Below, in pieces: positions 61,261-64,000 of a DNA stretch of 64,000 bases. The translations under genes were made by a program, and so were the position numbers. This DNA is from Arthrobacter sp. MAHUQ-56. GTDB lineage: Bacteria; Actinomycetota; Actinomycetes; Actinomycetales; Micrococcaceae. Every line of letters begins with the position of its first letter. Position 1 is the first letter of the stretch. Under the pieces are notes generated by a model. That model worked only from the letters and a program-made list of their open reading frames with translations. It did no database searches and was not told the origin of the DNA. The stretch is taken from positions 62,001 through 126,000 of the forward strand of contig NZ_JAIFZQ010000025.1 in assembly GCF_019710585.1 (NCBI RefSeq), written 5' to 3'.

Positions 61261-62232
61261 TTGGCTAGCCAGGATTGGGTGGACAAGGACTTTTACAAGA
61301 TCCTTGGTGTTGCCAAGGACGCTTCCGACGCCGACATCAAGAAGGCCTACCGGAAGCTTGCGCGGCAGCACCACCCTGACACCAACGCGGGAAACGCTGC
61401 TTCCGAGAAGAAGTTCAAGGACATCTCCGAGGCTTATTCTGTACTTTCCGATCCCGACGAGCGCCAGCAGTACGACGCCATCCGGGCCATGGGCAGCGGT
61501 GCCCGGTTCGCCCCCGGCGGTGCCGGCGGCGGCAACGCCGGGTTCGAGGACATGTTCGGCGGCCTGTTCACGGGCAACACCGGACGCCATGCCGGCGGCT
61601 TCAACCCCGCGGGCGGCGGCATCCCGCCCGAGTTCGCCGACCTCTTCGGTGGGTTCGGCGGAAGCGCCGGATTCCAGCGCACGCCGCAGAAGGGAGCCGA
61701 CCGGACCGCCTCTACGACCATTTCCTTCGCCGGCTCCATCCGCGGGACCACCATCGGCCTGCGGGAACCGAGCGGCGAGGTCATCGACGTCCGGGTGCCG
61801 GCCGGCATCAAGGACGGCCAGAAGGTCCGCGTCCGCGGCAAGGGGCAGCCCGGTGCTGCCGGCAATGGCGACCTGGTGGTGTCCGTCTCCGTCCAGCCCC
61901 ACGCTTTTTACACGCGCGACGGCGACAACCTGCGCATCCATGTTCCCGTCACCTTCCCGGAGGCTGCTTTGGGCGCCGACATCGAGGTGCCCACGATCGA
62001 CGGCGACAAGGTGAAGGTGCGTGTTCCGGCGGGGACGCCGTCGGGCCGTACGCTGCGGGTCAAGGGCAAGGGTGTGAAGACGTCCAAGGCCACCGGCGAC
62101 CTTCTGGTCACCATCGATGTCGCGGTTCCCAAGAACCTCAACAAGGACGCCGAAGCCGCGGTGAAGGCCTTTGCCGAGGCCACGTCGTCGGCCGATGTCC
62201 GTGAGGGCTTGGCAGCCAAGGCCCGGCTCTAG
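61261..62232 (+). CDS. dnaJ: DnaJ-family cochaperone without zinc finger (CbpA-like)
   Basis: A 323-residue J-protein. The J domain (10-75) has HPD at 38-40. A Gly/Phe-rich region follows to about 140, then two C-terminal beta domains (VIDVRVPAGIKDGQKVRVRG, quoted in part as VRVPAGIKDG). The CxxCxGxG zinc-finger repeats of classic DnaJ are absent, which makes it a type II/CbpA-like member. The start is TTG at 61261 with AAAGGAAA upstream. It stimulates DnaK ATPase. Confidence 0.93.
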   Translation: MASQDWVDKDFYKILGVAKDASDADIKKAYRKLARQHHPDTNAGNAASEKKFKDISEAYSVLSDPDERQQYDAIRAMGSGARFAPGGAGGGNAGFEDMFGGLFTGNTGRHAGGFNPAGGGIPPEFADLFGGFGGSAGFQRTPQKGADRTASTTISFAGSIRGTTIGLREPSGEVIDVRVPAGIKDGQKVRVRGKGQPGAAGNGDLVVSVSVQPHAFYTRDGDNLRIHVPVTFPEAALGADIEVPTIDGDKVKVRVPAGTPSGRTLRVKGKGVKTSKATGDLLVTIDVAVPKNLNKDAEAAVKAFAEATSSADVREGLAAKARL

Positions 62233-62247
62233 GAGCGGAGGTGAGCC

Positions 62248-62673
62248 GTGGACATCAATGCTGACCAGCCCATCTTCGTGATCTCCGTGGCGGCTGAGCT
62301 GGCGGACATGCACCCGCAGACGCTGCGGCAGTACGACCGGCTGGGCATCGTCAAGCCCAGCCGCGCCCCCGGGAAGTCCCGGCGCTACTCGCAGCGCGAC
62401 GTGAACATGCTGCGTGAAGTGCAGCGGCTGTCCCAGGAGGGCGTGTCGCTGGAGGGAATCAAGCGCATCCTGGAACTCGAGAACCAAGTGGCCGCGCTCC
62501 AAAGCCGGGTGGCCGAGCTGACCGAGGAACTGGGCCGCCGGCCGCAGGCGTTCGATTCCCGCATCTTCGCCGCGGGCGCCGCCGGCGACGTGGTGAGCCT
62601 GGCCCGGGGCCAGCGGCCACGGCCCCGGTCGCAGGCCGTGGTGCTGTGGCGGCCGCGGGCGATCGGTCAATAG
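62248..62673 (+). CDS. hspR: Heat shock repressor HspR (MerR family)
   Basis: A 141-residue MerR-type repressor. The winged helix is at about 9-75 (VISVAAELADMHPQTLRQYD, RLGIVKPSRAPGKSRRYSQR), followed by a coiled-coil (ELENQVAALQSRVAELTEEL). It binds HAIR boxes, two of which flank the dnaK promoter, with DnaK as corepressor in studied actinobacteria. The start is GTG at 62248, preceded by GGAGG. Confidence 0.97.
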   Translation: MDINADQPIFVISVAAELADMHPQTLRQYDRLGIVKPSRAPGKSRRYSQRDVNMLREVQRLSQEGVSLEGIKRILELENQVAALQSRVAELTEELGRRPQAFDSRIFAAGAAGDVVSLARGQRPRPRSQAVVLWRPRAIGQ

Positions 62674-62759
62674 GCACCAACGAGCAGGCGCAGGCCAGCA
62701 AGTACCTGCCCCCGCCAACCCGGAAAAAACTGAGTACCCACTACTCGTGACCCAAAAGG

Positions 62760-62825
62760 CCCCCAAAACTTGAATGGAACCATCGCCGGATCAGCGGCGG
62801 TGGTTCCACAAGTTCTGGGGGTTTT
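62760..62825 (+). terminator. Terminator of the dnaK operon
   Basis: A long imperfect hairpin: CCCCCA (62760-62765) with TGGGGG, ACTTG with CAAGT, and TGGAACCA-x-CGCCG with CGGCG-x-TGGTTCCA, ending in TTTT at 62822-62825. It lies 87 nt after the hspR stop. Confidence 0.85.
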
Positions 62826-62871
62826 CCGTGTTTAAGGATCTCAGCAAAAGTCTCCATCCCAAGGACCGGCC

Positions 62872-63270
62872 ATGAGCCCCGGGATGGAAGCGGTGGCCGC
62901 GTTCAGCGGCTCAATTCCAGGCCAGGTCCTCCTGGCCATTGGGCAGACCGTCGTGGTGGTATGCGTCTGCTTCGACATGGTGCGGGAGCTGTCCGTCCCG
63001 CGGTCGCACCGGCGTTATGTGGCCAGCACCGTGTTCCGCACACTGGCCATCCCGTCCATTATGGCCAACGCCCTGACCGTCTTCATCGCCCTGGTTCTGG
63101 CTTCCTGGATTGACGTGGTGATGGGCATGTTCGTGCTCGTGGCCATCGTCTTCCGGTTCCACCACGACCAGGACGAGGACAACTGGTGGAAGGGCAAGGG
63201 CAAGAAGCTCGCGCGCTGGGCCCGCCGGCAGTTCTCCGGCCGGACCGCCGCCGCCCCGGCGATGGGGTAG
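62872..63270 (+). CDS. Hypothetical small membrane protein
   Basis: A 132-residue protein with about three transmembrane helices (VLLAIGQTVVVVCVCF, IPSIMANALTVFIALVLA, VVMGMFVLVAIVF) and a basic C-terminus (WWKGKGKKLARWARRQF). AAGGA lies before the ATG. No family is recognised. Confidence 0.65.
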   Translation: MSPGMEAVAAFSGSIPGQVLLAIGQTVVVVCVCFDMVRELSVPRSHRRYVASTVFRTLAIPSIMANALTVFIALVLASWIDVVMGMFVLVAIVFRFHHDQDEDNWWKGKGKKLARWARRQFSGRTAAAPAMG

Positions 63271-63309
63271 CGGCGGCCCGGACGGCAGAAGCCGCCTGCC
63301 GGCGGCACG

Positions 63310-64000
63310 TCAGCCGTTGATGACCTGCGGGACGCCGAGCGCCTTCAGGCCCTCGACGCCGAACTCGACGCCGTAGCCGGACTGCTTGGCTCCGCCGAAG
63401 GGGATGCGGGGATCGACCGCGCCGTGCCGGTTGATCCACACTGTGCCGGCCTGGATCCGGGCGGCAACCTCACGGGCGGCCGCCAGGTCGGGGGACCAGA
63501 CCGAGGCGCCGAGGCCGACGTCCAGCCCGTTCGCCTTCTCCACGGCCTCGTCGACGGTGCTGTACCGGATGATTGGCAGGGCCGGACCGAACTGTTCCTC
63601 GGCCACCAGCGGGTTGTCGTTGTCGATGTCGGCCACCAGCGTGGTGGGGTAGAAGTAGCCGGGCTGGCTGGTGTCGGGGTTTCCACCGAGGAGGACGCGG
63701 GCTCCGGAAGCCTTCGCTGCCTCCACGAGGTTCGCCACGACGTCGTACTGTGCCTTGTTCTGCAGCGGGCCCAGGACGTTGTTCTCGTCCAGGCCGTTGC
63801 CCATCGGCATCGCTTTGGCCACGGCGGTGAGTTCCTCGCAGACGGCGTCGTAGATGCTGTCGTGGACGTAGAGGCGCTTGAGGGCGGCGCAGGTCTGGCC
63901 GGTGTTCAGGAAGGCGCCCCAGAAGATGTCCTGCGCGATGGCCTTGGGGTCGGCGTCGGGCAGGACGATGCCGGCGTCGTTCCCGCCGAGTTCCAGCGTG
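63310..64000 (-). CDS. Aldehyde dehydrogenase family protein (5' part outside the window)
   Basis: The visible 229 codons are the C-terminal half of an NAD(P)-dependent aldehyde dehydrogenase, running off the right edge. The catalytic glutamate segment TLELGGNDAGIV and the nucleophile NTGQTCAALKRLYVH are present; VAEEQFGPALPIIRYSTVDE, GLGASVWSPD and PFGGAKQSGYG follow. It oxidises an aldehyde to the acid. The start is not visible, so total length and cofactor preference cannot be judged. Confidence 0.92.
   Translation of the reverse strand, partial: TLELGGNDAGIVLPDADPKAIAQDIFWGAFLNTGQTCAALKRLYVHDSIYDAVCEELTAVAKAMPMGNGLDENNVLGPLQNKAQYDVVANLVEAAKASGARVLLGGNPDTSQPGYFYPTTLVADIDNDNPLVAEEQFGPALPIIRYSTVDEAVEKANGLDVGLGASVWSPDLAAAREVAARIQAGTVWINRHGAVDPRIPFGGAKQSGYGVEFGVEGLKALGVPQVING

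Noticed and set aside
63291..63306. GCCGCC-TGCC-GGCGGC hairpin between convergent genes
   Set aside because: Six GC pairs are expected often by chance at this GC content; no T-run.

Overview
The window is chromosomal DNA of a high-GC actinobacterium. Gene content suggests Micrococcaceae (Arthrobacter or Pseudarthrobacter type). The evidence is strong G/C third-position bias, many GTG/TTG starts, a dnaK-grpE-dnaJ-hspR cluster with HAIR boxes, an Mrp antiporter operon with fused MrpA/B, an HMP/thiamine ykoEDC operon under a TPP riboswitch, and an ANTAR regulator. I see no transposase, phage module, CRISPR array or rRNA. One tRNA (Gly, CCC) is present. The genus is inferred; no database search was run.

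Layout: 1-13.5 kb is mainly catabolism and transport: DJ-1/PfpI protein, aldo/keto reductase, a flavin monooxygenase plus MFS exporter, a covalent-flavin amine oxidase, an AEC permease, panD, then a LysR/amino-acid permease/putA block in which the permease and putA promoters share one operator-like sequence. 13.5-22.8 kb holds a Cys4 zinc-binding protein, a divergent LysR/MFS pair, tRNA-Gly, a secreted CAP/FG-GAP protein, dcd, a KhtTU-like K+/H+ antiporter pair and a UMF1-type MFS protein. 22.9-29.3 kb is the translationally coupled mrpA(B)CDEFG operon.

29.3-37.7 kb carries small stress proteins, a heme-oxygenase-like diiron oxidase with a CDGSH iron-sulfur protein, a GAF-ANTAR regulator, the TPP riboswitch with ykoEDC, and a MurA-like enzyme with an N-terminal helix-turn-helix. 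37.7-43.5 kb includes a YbdK-type ligase and a DUF1737-rhodanese-metZ operon preceded by a SAM-IV-like riboswitch, which ties the operon to methionine supply. 43.5-52.3 kb has pabC, cardiolipin synthase, an MFS drug exporter, pabB fused to a P-loop kinase domain, a low-molecular-weight phosphatase, a LysE exporter and a methyltransferase.

52.5-64 kb has a large secreted beta-propeller phytase, a MarR/MMPL pump pair with a clear operator between them, the dnaK-grpE-dnaJ-hspR chaperone operon with two HAIR boxes and an unusually structured grpE-dnaJ spacer, and a truncated aldehyde dehydrogenase at the right edge. The most noteworthy signals are the SAM-IV-like riboswitch before a sulfur operon, the shared LysR/putA operator, two large nested inverted repeats (9671-9780 and 61111-61230), the HTH-MurA and kinase-PabB fusions, and several palindromic operators beside their likely regulators.
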